A stretch of DNA of 64,000 nucleotides, taken from Rhyacophila brunnea (lineage: Eukaryota; Arthropoda; Insecta; Trichoptera; Rhyacophilidae). The stretch covers positions 1 to 64,000 of the forward strand of contig JAGYXB010002072.1 of NCBI GenBank assembly GCA_022495005.1. Reading direction: 5' to 3'. The notes under the pieces are model-generated. The model made no database searches, was not told the DNA's origin, and saw nothing but the letters and a program-made list of their open reading frames with translations. The translations under genes were made by a program, and so were the position numbers. Below, in pieces: positions 47,996 to 59,965 of this stretch; position 1 is the stretch's first letter, and each line of letters opens with the position of its first letter.

Positions 47996-49621
47996 ACGAA
48001 TGATATGTCACGTGATAATGTATTTATAATATTATTTGTATCATGGTTTTGAAACAAAGTTTTTATTATTTCTGCAATATTGACAATCTAAACTGGTAAA
48101 CGGTAAGTATAATGAAAAGTTTGTCTACTTTGAATTACAGATTAAGAATATCTTTATATTGTTTAGGTTAGATGTTACCACAAATCGCAGTAACTCAATT
48201 CAGGGATGTCGTGGATATGAATATATCATGAAGGGTAACGGGGTGCCCTTTGATCTGGTTTCGGTTCGGGAAGAATCCTTCAAAAAGCGCTGGATAGGAT
48301 GAAAAAAGTTTCTGAAGAAATTCAGGATCCACCGAGGGGTATAGCGCCATAAATAATGATTATTGGAGCATTGCAAAGTCTTCATAATATGCTGATATTC
48401 GTTTTATTGCCGAAAATCTAACCAATGATTGAATGAATCCATTACATCGAAATATTGGACAATATAAACCTACATCTAAAAAAAATATACCATAATTGTT
48501 TATAAAATTTTGCCGCAACACAAATACATGTGCACAAACATTTTTTTGTAGGTCAACGCATGTCCCCAATTGCAAATATTTCTATTAATTTAAATTAGAG
48601 CGTTGGAGCGGAGCACGGAGCTGTTGAGTGATGGGGTTTTACGCGAAGCACCGAAAATTTGTAGAGCTCCACTGCTCCGGATGTATTTTTAGTATTATAA
48701 AAATTTCCATACTATTATTTGAATGTATTTGATACTTTGCAACACTGGAATTATTTGAAATACGGCTACACTACCGATTGATAAAATAACCTCACCTTTT
48801 TTGACACTTTGGAGACACTACTTATTTTTATAATTTTTAACATTCGTTTACGTATAATACTTATTAAAACTTTTCACTCGGAGCGAAGCATTTTTAGTGA
48901 GTGCATTATTATTTTTTGTGAGTGCATTATTTTCTATCCACGTCGGTATATACAAAAAAAAACTGTTTGCAAATAGTTTTTAAACAATATTTATTTCATA
49001 CGGGATTTTTATGCTGTACAAATTTTAAAAAATACGTATATAATAACATCTCTTATCATATCAGTCATTTGTTACAGACACTGTTACACCCTTATAAATG
49101 AATTATCAGTTTTATTTTATTTTATTTTATATCTATAAATATTAAATGTCATGTACGTATAATAACTATGTTCATTCACCATGACCGATCTTTTACTATA
49201 TTGGGGAATCCCCGTGTCAAATCAAGGCTTCGCTAGGTATAATTTAACAGAGATTACACAACGTGATGTGTTGAGTTTTTTTTTATGAAACGATATTATT
49301 ACAATTGCCATACGTACAAAATAACATGTATTGTAATATATGTGTTCAAACTATTTAGTCCACACATGTAATTATTATTATTCCACCTATTGCTGATAGT
49401 GATAACTAAAATGCAAAAAAAAATATGCTAAAATTAATTTTAACCTTGGGTTTTATTTACCGTATAAATTTAATGGTGTACTGAACTGTGACGGTGTAAT
49501 ATGATCAAGTCAGTCACTATTTATTTGCATTATACAATAGTGAGTGAGTAGATAATTGAGTCACGTCATCGAGATTTCAAATTCAATTTCATATTATAAC
49601 ATGACATGATAGATTATTCAC
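47996..49621. other. No recognised gene
   Basis: Contains a GC-richer segment at 48600-48690 (gagcggagcacggagctg) and a small tandem gtgagtgcattatt at 48897-48930. The minus-strand frames at 48200-48575 lack motifs. Confidence 0.35.
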
Positions 49622-49645
49622 ATATAAGTCGCGGGTCCTCAACCC

Positions 49646-49879
49646 ATGGAAAGCGACCTGCAGGTACGCCAACTGCAAAATAGTAAACTTATTGAAGTTG
49701 GCGCGTTTGGGAAAACAGATCAGAGTGTATTTTTGGCGTGTGACGCCGATGTAACGCCTTTGTCGTGTGACGGAAGTTGCGCGCGCCGATGCAACACAAT
49801 TTCTTATTATGGTTATTCATTAATATTTGAGGCTATATTTATGTTAGTATTATTTATGATAATAAAATTAAATAAATGA
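49646..49879 (+). CDS. Unassigned 77-codon frame with C-terminal membrane segment
   Basis: ATG to TGA, single frame. The first about 50 codons are clearly richer in GC than the surroundings, and the rise begins close to the ATG. It opens MESDLQVRQL and has cysteines in LSCDGSCARRCN (about residues 38-50). It ends with a hydrophobic run YSLIFEAIFMLVLFMII (about residues 57-73) and a short basic tail KLNK. This layout is that of a tail-anchored or type II small membrane protein. About 17 bp upstream is atataagtcg. I recognise no family. Candidates are an intronless host gene or a viral insertion, or it may be chance. Confidence 0.35.
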   Translation: MESDLQVRQLQNSKLIEVGAFGKTDQSVFLACDADVTPLSCDGSCARRCNTISYYGYSLIFEAIFMLVLFMIIKLNK

Positions 49880-50971
49880 ATTTTGTGAATGTTGAGTTAG
49901 TAAATAATTTAAACAACGGTATGTTGTAAATTTACAATATTTAGACACTTCATACACAAAAATACATATTTATACAGTTTAGGATAATATTTGTCGTATA
50001 TACTATGTAAATTTATTTATTAGCGGTTTATAATAATTGAAGAAAATAATAATTATTATGTTTCTTCACAAAAGCCAATATTCCGTGTCAGTTAAACCAT
50101 TAAATAGGCTATGTTTTACTTTTTTTTTGATTTGTAATAAATTATTATTGTTAAAGAAAATAGTTGTACAGTCATCTGTTTAAGCAAAAATGGTTGAAAT
50201 AGCGGTTTGCAAAATTTTTCAAACACAGGTTTTGAGATTGTTTTCTTCCAAAGTAGGTATATTATTTATTCGCATACATAATATTATTGCTGACCTATAT
50301 CGATAAAATACCCTTGAGACCGAAATGAATATACCTAATCATAATAACACGCCAAAAAAAATTTTTTTTTTTATTAATTTATCATGGGCACTTCTGAATA
50401 GATTATAACCGCTGTACGGCAAAGATGAGTTTTTTACTTGTTACGCCAAAGAAGTATAACTTCTAACGCGCGTACATAATTTTAATCGTTCTCTCGTTGT
50501 TGACCTTCGTTGGACTCATATTTGCGTGCACAGTAAAGTGTAATATTTGTTAATATAAAAGTAAAAGCAAACTCAGTGCAAAAAGTGTAATGTTTGATAG
50601 TAAATAAGCAGAATATGTTGACTGATAATTCACACGTATATAACACGGTGTGTGAAAAAAAACGTGATGGTTGCGAATTAAAATATAATTAATAATTATA
50701 GACAGTGTCAATGTTCATTTGATATATATTTTAATGCCGTATTTTATTTATTTAGTTCCCTGCCGAGAGCTGCCGCATCCGCTCGCGAAGTCGAGTATTT
50801 GTAACACGGTCGTACAATGCACACATAAGAAATTGATTCTCAAAGCTCAAAAGCCGAGGTTTTTGAAGTTTAGTAAGATGCTATGTCTCACAGCCACACA
50901 TACATGAGCACAGGCAGCACGCACGCGTTGAACAAACGTTGAAAATCATTATATTTTTATTATAAATAATT
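49880..50971. other. No recognised gene
   Basis: AT-rich. A frame at 50719-50907 includes a GC-richer piece (50760-50800), but no recognisable motif or start context. Confidence 0.35.
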
Positions 50972-51453
50972 ACAAGATTAAAAGATTTTTTTATATGCTA
51001 CAACGTTTTTAAATTTTCTGTTGAATCATATAAACTTGACTTGACTAGCTTAAACGATCAAAAAAATTTGTACTTGATAGAAATACAGAATAAATATAGA
51101 ATACTGAAATGTCATTTTGACATTTCATATTGATTTCCATAGTAACACACGTATGTATCAATAATTTAGTTGCTAGGACCCCAGACCCCCTAGCAACCAA
51201 TAATAGTGTTTTACTTTTTACGGATTCCTTCCGAAAAACGTTTCATACAAAACAGAATTAACTGAAAATGAATTCAATTCTACTTAAAGATGGCTAAAAG
51301 TATTAAAAGAATGCATTGGCATCGTGTTCTGATATATTCTAAAAGTTTCAAATATCTAGCTAGTCGGGAAGTTAGTTAAAAATCGATTATAAGATTTGTA
51401 CTGGATAAACAACCACTGGACAAATAAGAATACGACCTAATAAAAACGTTGTA
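50972..51453 (-). mobile_element. Helentron-like non-autonomous element, copy 3
   Basis: Reverse orientation. The 3' hairpin region lies at 50972-50998, then tacaacgttttta (50999), and the 5' end is taaaaacgttgta at 51441-51453. The body matches the other copies, with extra changes near 51045-51120. Confidence 0.75.
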
Positions 51454-51895
51454 AAATATAATAAAATTATTCGATTATACAGTTTTAAACACTTTTTAAT
51501 GGACTTAAAATAGTTAATACTGTTTTCCATAATGGCTTTCTTTTTTAATCTATGCTGTATACAGCTATTGTGAAGTGCTAAATTACGACATGTATCCCAC
51601 GCACATTTCTCGGTAGATATAAAAGTAGTAACTAACAAGTACCGTTTATACGTCGTACTCATACTTTTTATGCACTAACTTGCGTCACTCTGTTATTAAT
51701 TCTTAGGTACGGAAAATCAGCCAACTCTTTTGTTCATGTCCAGGATATAAAAATACGCGTGGGCTCTTTATGTGTATATAAGCTATGATAAAGTCGCATC
51801 CATTCATGATGGTTTTATGACGGGTAGAGATAGTTTCAACTAAGTATTCCGATTAGATTCAACTATGTATTCGACCATGCTATTTATTTATTTAT

Positions 51896-52363
51896 TACAA
51901 CGTTTTTATTAGCTTGTATTCTTGTTTGTCCGGTGGTTGTTTGTCCAGTACAAATTTGCAATTGATTTTTAACCAACTTCTCGACTAGATAGACATTTGA
52001 AACTTTTAGAATATATTATCATAACACGATGTCAGTGCATTTTTTAATACTTTTAGCCATCTTTAAGCAGAATTGAATTCATTTTCAGTTAATTCTGTTT
52101 TGTATGGAAAGTTATTTCAGAAAAATCCGTAAAAAGTAAAAGACTATTATTGATTGCTAAGGGGGTGGTCCTAGCAACTAAATTATTAATATATACGTGC
52201 GTTAACTATGGAAATCAAAATGAAATGTCAAAATGACATTTCAGTATTCTGTATTTGTTTATATTTTATTTACTTCATATCAAGTACAAGTTTGAGGATA
52301 TTGAGCATAATGATTCAACAGAAAATTTGAAAACGTTGTATATAAAAAGTTCTTTTTATCTTG
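51896..52363 (+). mobile_element. Helentron-like non-autonomous element, copy 4
   Basis: Ends tacaacgtttttat (51896) and gaaaacgttgta (to 52340), then the hairpin ataaaaagttctttttat and CTTGT. It forms an inverted pair with copy 3, 442 bp away. It carries a small duplication of the aaaatgacattt region compared with copy 2. Confidence 0.75.
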
Positions 52364-54927
52364 TAATTATTTATTTACAAAATATGTATATAATAATAAA
52401 AAAACGGTGCATATGTGGCGAAAAATATTAAATAAATTACTAAAACGGAGCATATATAGAGTATTTAATAAATATTAAAGTCTTGTACAATTTATACAAC
52501 AAATAAAAATGAAGAAAAAGTACAATAACATAAAAGCAGCATTTCAAATAATGAAAAAAAAAACGCAAAAACAATCATTTAATGCAGTATGTAAGAGTGA
52601 TTGATTGGAGGTGTTGGACATATCAATATGAGAACCATTAGAAAGAAGTATTGAACTATAAACAGAGACGTTGGCTTGCATTAATTTAAATAATATATTA
52701 ATATTTATATAGTAATTATTGAGGTATGAGGTATTGTTGCTAGGTGTTAAGGATTCAATGAGTCCACCTGATATATTACAATTTTATTAAAAAATTAACC
52801 TCAACAAAATATTACAGTTGCATCATTACAAATACTATAGACATAGACCACAGATTTCCACATACTATTATTATGCATTTATATGGCTTCATATACCTTT
52901 AATGTAAATATATATCTAATTATGTTATTACACTTTTTTCAGGTAAGAACCAAAGAGATGCAAAATTTATGATTGGACGAGCAACTGAAAATTACTGGTA
53001 ACGTAAAGAAATATTTAAATAATTATTTAGTGTGGCGGTAGGGGGAGGGGTTAAAATTGGTACAAGTTTTGTTATCTCCATATATTTATTTATATATCAA
53101 GTTCTTAGCTTAAGAGTCGATTTACTCAACTTGGGTACAGATGCATTTATATTCATTCAATCGTCAGAAACTTTATGTTCTTGATGGTATCTTTAAAATT
53201 TGATACTTACTATTGATTTAATTATAATATATTTAATCGTTCCCATTCTGTGACGCCGTTTTCCGTTACATACTTAATATTTTGAAATCTAATTGAAATT
53301 TTATAAATCTTAATATTTTTTACCAAGAGAAATATTTTCATTTTAAATATTGTCATATCGTGGACTAGTATGGTAACGCAATGTGATGCAACGTGACCGG
53401 AAAGAATTTAATAGCATAGTAAAGGAATGGTTAAGACAGTGACGAAGACTGTTGTTGATAGTAAACGGTTATTTAACGTTCACTTTGATTAGCCTTGACT
53501 TGCGTGTAGAGCATACTATGTAAATTGTTGACGACATTTTTTGATTCGTTGGGTATTATTGTATGATGAAGCTTCTACAGTGGTTATTCACTCGCCGAGC
53601 AACATGGAAATAATTTCATCTACTTAGCGGTCTCTATCACATCGTGTACTCTTGTTTGTTTCATTCTTATGCAATAAATATGTGAGCTTCTTTTCCTTTT
53701 TCAATGCGATACCGACCGACGACTTAATTTCGGATTTATGTGAAGTTTGTAATTATAGTTTAAATATTCACAATTTTATATTATCTGCAAGATTTTAAAA
53801 TTGAATTGATTTCGTATAATATCTAGCGATAGATATATGAAAATATTGATATGTATTATTAATATTAGAAGTTACATGGCAATTTTCGTAAGTAAGCACC
53901 TATATAGTCTTACAACACAAGTATTTAGGTTGTAGGTACATACTGTTCTCTTCAGTTACGAATCTTTAACTTTACTTTAATATACAGTACAAAAAATACT
54001 GGAGTTTTTCTGTGAAACCCAGTCTATTAAATTCGTTTTTATGACATGCGCCGTTTTTAGCCCACTCGTATCAAAATGGAATTTATAATTGTTATTTTAT
54101 TTTGTACGTAGCACGGTATGCATATACTATTATATATATTACGTAAAAAGAACCAGATAATTATTTTGATGACCAAAAGGTCAAAGAATTTTCAATTTAT
54201 ATATTATGTAATTCTGTAGAATTTATCAAACCAACAAATAATCTACGAGGTAACAGAAATAACGTCGCAAATGATGGTCTTCTTCGTTGTGCCATGTCTT
54301 CTACGGCTACATGATGTCACCCCAGAAAATGATTATTGATTATAACTTAAAAAAAGAAACATCCTGTTGGAAAATCAACGCATATCAATAGGACACTGAG
54401 CGGGCTCACGGGGAGGGGGCGAAAGAAAAGACCGAATTGCGTCAGTCTGTGAATTTTAGCTGCCCGTAATGCACGAGATTGTATGGCCTGTATTTATCAT
54501 ACTTGTCAACCCCTAGCCCTAATATATACATGTGTTTCCACGACGCAGGCTACTCACTAGTATGGTTGATAAAAAAATCAATAACATAATTGATTAAGAG
54601 AAAGGGGACGAACAGAAACACATAACATAATTATGTTTAAATTATTCTTAAACGATTTTCTTCAATTATAAGTTAAGACTTGTCTACAAGTAAACTTAGA
54701 AAGCGCGTTAATTAATTATGTCATTAATTTAAAAGCGTAAAGTTTTTGCGCGAACAGCTCTGACTTATAAATCACTTATTCAATTATAATCGTACTTATA
54801 TTAAATTAATTTTCATTATTTAATCAAAATAATATTCCACTGCGGGGGTAGATATAAGTGTGGGTGACACCCGGCTAACATCTATACACATTGTCGCATG
54901 GGAAATTAATCCCACGACAGCACAAGG
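52364..54927. other. No recognised gene
   Basis: AT-rich sequence. I saw no TIR pairs or LINE motifs. A G-rich block at 53035-53055 and one at 54410-54425 are isolated. Confidence 0.4.
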
Positions 54928-55152
54928 GTGGAAAACATACTCGATAAAAGCAAAGCTACAAAGAGATTTGAATGCTTTTGCAGTTTCGATGAATACAGAC
55001 TAATACACATGACATTTTTTTACATAGCGTCTTTTGTGATTACATTTTTACAGATTACGTTAGGTATCCGAATTACTTCGTTTTTACTCAGTAATTGTGG
55101 GAATAATGTAGTGTTTAAATGTATTACTTATATAAAACGCTGTCAGGAGTAG
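54928..55152 (+). CDS. Unassigned 74-codon frame, start unclear
   Basis: Opens at a GTG with no in-frame ATG until residue 28, after a stop at 54907, so it would be an exon or an incomplete gene. It reads FECFCSFDEY, then hydrophobic TFFYIASFVITFLQITLGI (about residues 29-47), and ends KRCQE. Composition is only slightly above background. No family recognised. Chance is a serious alternative. Confidence 0.15.
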   Translation: MENILDKSKATKRFECFCSFDEYRLIHMTFFYIASFVITFLQITLGIRITSFLLSNCGNNVVFKCITYIKRCQE

Positions 55153-56085
55153 ATTTCAAACGTAATCTAATATTATTACAAAAGTCATGTCAGTATTTTG
55201 TTTTGCTTTGTAAACAAACGTATTGCCGTTGAATTCTGTTAGTTTTTATTTTTTTCCGGGGCGGAGGTGGTGATTCAAAAAAGTTTAGAAATCTATGATC
55301 TAGTCAATAACAATAAAGTAATTTCAATAAGTATAAATGCGCAACGTCTGATATTTGTATTAGCTTCTGCACATTTGCAATACTAGACCTTGATACTTGT
55401 GGCTGTGAAAAACATCGAGTAAATTATCAGGCCATTGAATCATATTATAAAGCTTGCGATTTTTCGTTTTTTTTCGATTCTCGAGATTAAAAGTTTTCGA
55501 ATTCAACAATATTTGATTTTCGAAAATACGAGATTGGATTTTTTATTTTTCGATAAATTTTTAATTCAAACTATTGCGAGAGCAACTTTGTAAACTATCT
55601 TGGAAAAAAAATATACAGCAGGCAGCACAGGCATGGGCAGCCGAGAGGTTTTAAAAAATGTTTATTCAGGATTTACTGCACTTTTACAGGAGAATACAAA
55701 CACATTCTGTTTATTTGAGAGAATTTTTAAAAATAATTAATTGAACCGGCGTTTTTTAATATTTGTTGAGAGTTTCTGAAATTCTCGAGAGTCTCATTAA
55801 TGAATTTCCCAAAGAACTAAAATTTCCAATTTACAAGCAAATTTAATTATTAAATTTAATTAAATTTAATTCCAATAATATATTTTACTCTCATCTTCCC
55901 TTATGGCTGTGATAGTATTATCCAAATACATTTCAAATACAGTTTACTTTGCAATAAAATTTGTAACCAATTTTGATGGTTCGATGCGTTGACCAAAAAT
56001 AGTCATAGTAAATATTCATTTTGTTATAATAGCACTTAAATATTCGTGTGCATATGGTAAACAGCTGTTAACGTACATCGAGTCA
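55153..56085. other. No recognised feature
   Basis: AT-rich sequence, including imperfect ttcgattttcga-type repeats at 55455-55560. Confidence 0.4.
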
Positions 56086-56220
56086 ATGGCGTCGCTTTTC
56101 TCGCGATTAATTTTGCTTCATTACATTGTTAGCCGTGAACGTCGATTTTCACGAATGGTGGAGGCGTCGGTTGTGACGTCAAGCGCCGGCGTCTCGGCGC
56201 CTTTTCATTCGCTTCATTAG
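56086..56220 (+). CDS. Unassigned GC-rich 44-codon frame
   Basis: ATG 56086 to TAG 56218-56220. The frame coincides almost exactly with a sharp CpG-rich island in AT-rich DNA. It reads MASLFSRLILLHYIVSRER at the start, a hydrophobic N-terminal segment, then a serine- and alanine-rich end. A CRE-like tgacgtca lies inside. This could be a short peptide gene, a first exon with a promoter, or a transposon fragment. No family recognised. Confidence 0.2.
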   Translation: MASLFSRLILLHYIVSRERRFSRMVEASVVTSSAGVSAPFHSLH

Positions 56221-56573
56221 CGCAGCATCAAATCGTTAGAGAGGTGGCACGAGAGGGAGATACTTGAAGAGGTGAAACCGACATAATGGGAACAACATAA
56301 ATACCGCTATTATCGTAAAAATAGCTTATTGTATTATTGACACGCGAACAAAACTACTGTGACAAAAATTCTATAAGAAAAGTAAATTACTGTTTCAGTT
56401 TTGGAAAGTATAGAAGAAGATACTGAATTGGCATAGTAACAAAAACTGGACACTAAAAAAGCTATCGTGATTTTATTAAACATTTTCAGAGAATAGCAAT
56501 AAAAGTCATGTTGACATTCAGCGGAATGATCAAGTGATGGTGCACATTGCTGAATATATTCATTTCATTCATT

Positions 56574-56811
56574 CCGACATGTCCGATCCTAATAGGATCA
56601 TATGGGCCTCGCCTCCACAGAGTGGAGGTTTGTATTAACAGATTTTGTCTTTACGAAAAATAGATGTCAGCCACTTGCTCAACCTATATGGTCCATACTT
56701 TGACTCACACACAAATTGAAAAACAATTTGTGTACTTGCCAGGCCCGGGATTAGAACCTGGGAACCTCAACACTATAGACAGACGCTTAGGCCACGCGGC
56801 CAGCATGGGTG
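56574..56811 (-). mobile_element. tRNA-derived SINE, copy 2
   Basis: Full-length reverse copy with tRNA-like head at 56735-56811 and 3' end at 56574. The plus-strand frame 56664-56852 (with PGPGLEPGNL) is a translation of the B-box region, not a gene. Confidence 0.85.
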
Positions 56812-58017
56812 TAGATACATGTAAACCTTTTAAAAAATATATTTTAAAGTGACAAACATCAGCATCTCTATCTCATATCTTGCTTTTACATTTTTTTTTT
56901 AATATACATGTGAACCTTTAAAAATATGTAAAAGAAAGATATTATGGTAGATATGCTGATGTTTTTCATTTTAAAATTTTGTTTCCACTTTCAATAACGA
57001 ATATACTTCTCCGTATTGTCTGATTTTTAAAACCGATATTGCAATCCCTATTATCAAGGTCTTCATTATCATTTTAATTTTAAAATCGTCCACCCATCCA
57101 ACTATTTCCGATTATTTTGTGCTATGAATAATTTGATTACTCGCGTAATATTTATTCATGTAATTAATATTCATGAACGAAATAATAAAAGTTCAAGCCG
57201 TCGCTGACCTCGTCTGTCAAACAAAAGGCTTTAAACGGCATACTACCCGGAAGATTATAAAGATCTAAAGCAGTTCTGTTGTCAACTTGTATACTTAATT
57301 AAAAAAGTGACATTTAATATTATGTAAAAGTAACAGTATTAAGAAATTACGAAATGTTATTAAATCACCACTATTGTCAGACAGGATCAACCTACTGCTG
57401 GATGAAAGTCTTTCCATGTTGATCGCATTCCTTGGTAGATAACTACTTTTTCAGACGGCCAATTTCGTGAAATTTACTACTTATAGACACTATTAATTGT
57501 CTTGTTGATTGCATATGCCCTATTGCACGAACAGACATGTTCACAATATTAATAAAAAAATATTACGTATTTATTGCGGTAATGGAGAAGGTTAATAATC
57601 TCCATTGTGTCACAAAATGATAATACATGACGTATATTAATCGCTACAAATAACATTTGATAATATAATAACAACAACATATATTGTAATGCTTTCTATA
57701 CAAATTCCAATTTACAGTAAATTAAAATAGTAGTTTTTTGTATATTTCTGAATAATACCTATAATAAAGTAAATAAAGAGATAGTTAAAAATAAAATTAT
57801 AATATTGGTTTTCGTCTGCGGTATATTTTACCTTGAAACCATTTATTCATATAAAACGGTATCAACGGTTTAGTATTTTTATGACATTCGGGTCAATAAC
57901 CTTTTACCTGGAAATAATTCCTCTAAGGGGAGACTTTATATAATATATTTTTAGTAGGTACTGTTACACCCCCGTGTGGTCCCCATTTGGGGATGTTTCT
58001 GTGTATTTGGAGAGGCC
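56812..58017. other. No recognised gene
   Basis: AT-rich sequence, nothing supported. Confidence 0.4.
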
Positions 58018-58218
58018 CTAGTCGTTATCAAATCCAACAAATAGTAAAGCGCTGATTACGAAAATAAATAATAATAATAGAGCCGAGTCGGCAATGCCGT
58101 AGATTATGACCGTTGAAAATATTGCAACGTCGCCGTTTTTCGACAACGCTTTCGTTGAAAGCAAAACACAAGATGGCGGGCAAAACGCTGCCAACAGCCA
58201 AATCGCAAACGCGTACAT
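58018..58218 (-). CDS. Unassigned 66-codon hydrophobic frame
   Basis: ATG to TAG on the minus strand, inside a GC-richer patch whose limits roughly equal the frame. It starts MYAFAIWLLAAFCPPSCVLL (a signal-anchor-like segment, residues 1-20) and ends with a second hydrophobic run IADSALLLLFIFVISALLFV (about residues 42-61) and GFDND. It would be a two-pass membrane protein. I recognise no family. Synonymous third positions look mixed rather than AT-saturated, which argues mildly for selection or recent arrival. Confidence 0.35.
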   Translation of the reverse strand: MYAFAIWLLAAFCPPSCVLLSTKALSKNGDVAIFSTVIIYGIADSALLLLFIFVISALLFVGFDND

Positions 58219-58577
58219 TTCGTCTTCCGTAAAATAAATTATTAAAAATGTAACTATTATATAATATTAACTTAAATATACCTTGCCGTTTCCAAAACCA
58301 TTCCGGTGTGTTATTTGTTCACATCCACATCCCGAATCCAGACGAAAAACCGTACTAAAAATAAAAGTGACAGCTTGTGTTTCTCACTTTCGAAAATGGA
58401 GGGAAGTGATAGTACCTAGTTAGAACATACCAAAAATCAACACTCGTACATGCAGTGTTTCGGCCGCCATATTGGAAAATGGCAAACGATATTAAGTTTT
58501 TAAGCTATATTTTATTAACAGCTCAAAAATATTTATATAAAAGTTGAAGAAAATTGAAAAAAAATACAAATATTTTT

Positions 58578-58820
58578 CCGACAATGTCCGATCCTAATAA
58601 GATCATATGGGCCTCCACAGAGTGGAGGAGGTTTTTGTTAACAATTTTTTATTTTTACGAGAAATGGGTGTCAGCCCCTTGCTCAACCTATTAGGCCCAT
58701 ACTCATACACTCATACACAAATTGAAAAACAATATGTGTATTTGCCAGACCCAGGATTCGAACCTGGGATCCACGACGCTCTAGATAGGCCAATGCTTAA
58801 GCCGCGCGGCCATCGTGGGC
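58578..58820 (-). mobile_element. tRNA-derived SINE, copy 3
   Basis: Reverse copy with B box (ggattcgaacc, 58753-58763 on the plus strand), body, and 3' end cgacaatgtccgatccta at 58580. The plus-strand frame 58607-58849 is an artefact of this SINE. Confidence 0.85.
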
Positions 58821-59641
58821 TGTATCTTATACACTATATATATCTTTAATAGTACCTAATCATTGTTATCGTATCTGCAGCGGCTACCGATCTGTCGAGC
58901 AAGAATAAATGTAAAAAGCAGATTTTGACATGTAATTTAAATTTAGAATTTAGAATTTTTATGCTCAGATAGTTTTTAAGTCAATGTAAATTCTAAATAA
59001 CTATTTAAAAAAATGGTTGAATATTTAAAATAAGCCGCTATTTTCCAAGAGAGCGGAAGTGGCACTAATGTATTGAAAACTAGTGATGTGCACGTGAAAA
59101 GGATAAAATATTTATTGTAAAAATATAAATATTTTCATGCGACAATGATTTTAATAAAAATAAAAGAATATATACAAAGACATGCAACTACACATACGAT
59201 ATAAAATTTTTCATTTCAGCCGTAATTCATCCCCAGCTGAGTGATTGTATTTTTTTGATATTTGCAGATAATTTTGTGAAATATTTAAAAATAATGTATT
59301 GACGTTACCGGTCTTACTAAGTGTGTAGTATGAAGTAGGCTGAATATATAAATGAAAGTAATTTTATTGTATCGTATTGCCAGTGTTTAATTAAAAGGAA
59401 GAAGAAGAGGATTATAATAACACATTGTTATTTTCGAACGTTGCGGTTAAACATTTCTTAAAACTCGTGGCGATAGTTTAAATGCCAACCGTTTATTTAT
59501 TAGCGATAATTATATATGATCTTGATCATAGTGTTCAAAATTATTCTTCACATTAAGATAACGTATAATTGACCGCAAACACGTGAGATAAAGTCACTTG
59601 TTATAATGTTTCAAGACACTAATTCTCAGAACGATTCTCGT
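58821..59641. other. No recognised feature
   Basis: AT-rich sequence, nothing supported. Confidence 0.4.
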
Positions 59642-59644
59642 TAA

Positions 59645-59962
59645 GGCCCGTTTCAGACGGGACACCGGTGTTGCACTTGATATAATATAGGAGGCCTTTG
59701 TATTATATTTATAATGCCCCAGAGCTAATGAGTCAACGCATAATTTCTCGTTATAAATTAGAACATGAAACTGGCTGCGGTAATAAAAACAAGTCTATCG
59801 GCGGCTTGAGAATGTAGCGGCCGACGGAAAAGTGTACCGGACACGCGTTGACTCAGTAGCTCTGGGGCGTTCATAAACATAATACAAAAGCCCATATATT
59901 CGAACACAAAGGCCTCCTATATTATATCGAGCGCGACACTGGTGTCCCATCTGAAACGGGCC
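59645..59962. mobile_element. Harbinger-like palindromic MITE, TAA duplication
   Basis: The arms ggcccgtttcagacgggaca (left) and, reversed, ggcccgtttcagatgggaca (right) continue for over 100 bp, including gatataatataggaggcctt and gccccagagcta on both sides. TAA flanks at 59642-59644 and 59963-59965. A 3-bp TAA/TTA duplication is the hallmark of PIF/Harbinger elements. The RNA would fold into a long hairpin. The frame 59795-59983 lies within it. Confidence 0.8.
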
Positions 59963-59965
59963 TAA

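Noticed and set aside
48600..48690. GC-rich gagcggagcacgg segment and similar text at 32255-32340
   Set aside because: Shared words are too short and unordered to define a repeat family.
56664..58849. Frames 56664-56852 and 58607-58849 with similar PGLEPG/PGFEPG motifs
   Set aside because: They are translations of the B-box region of two SINE copies.
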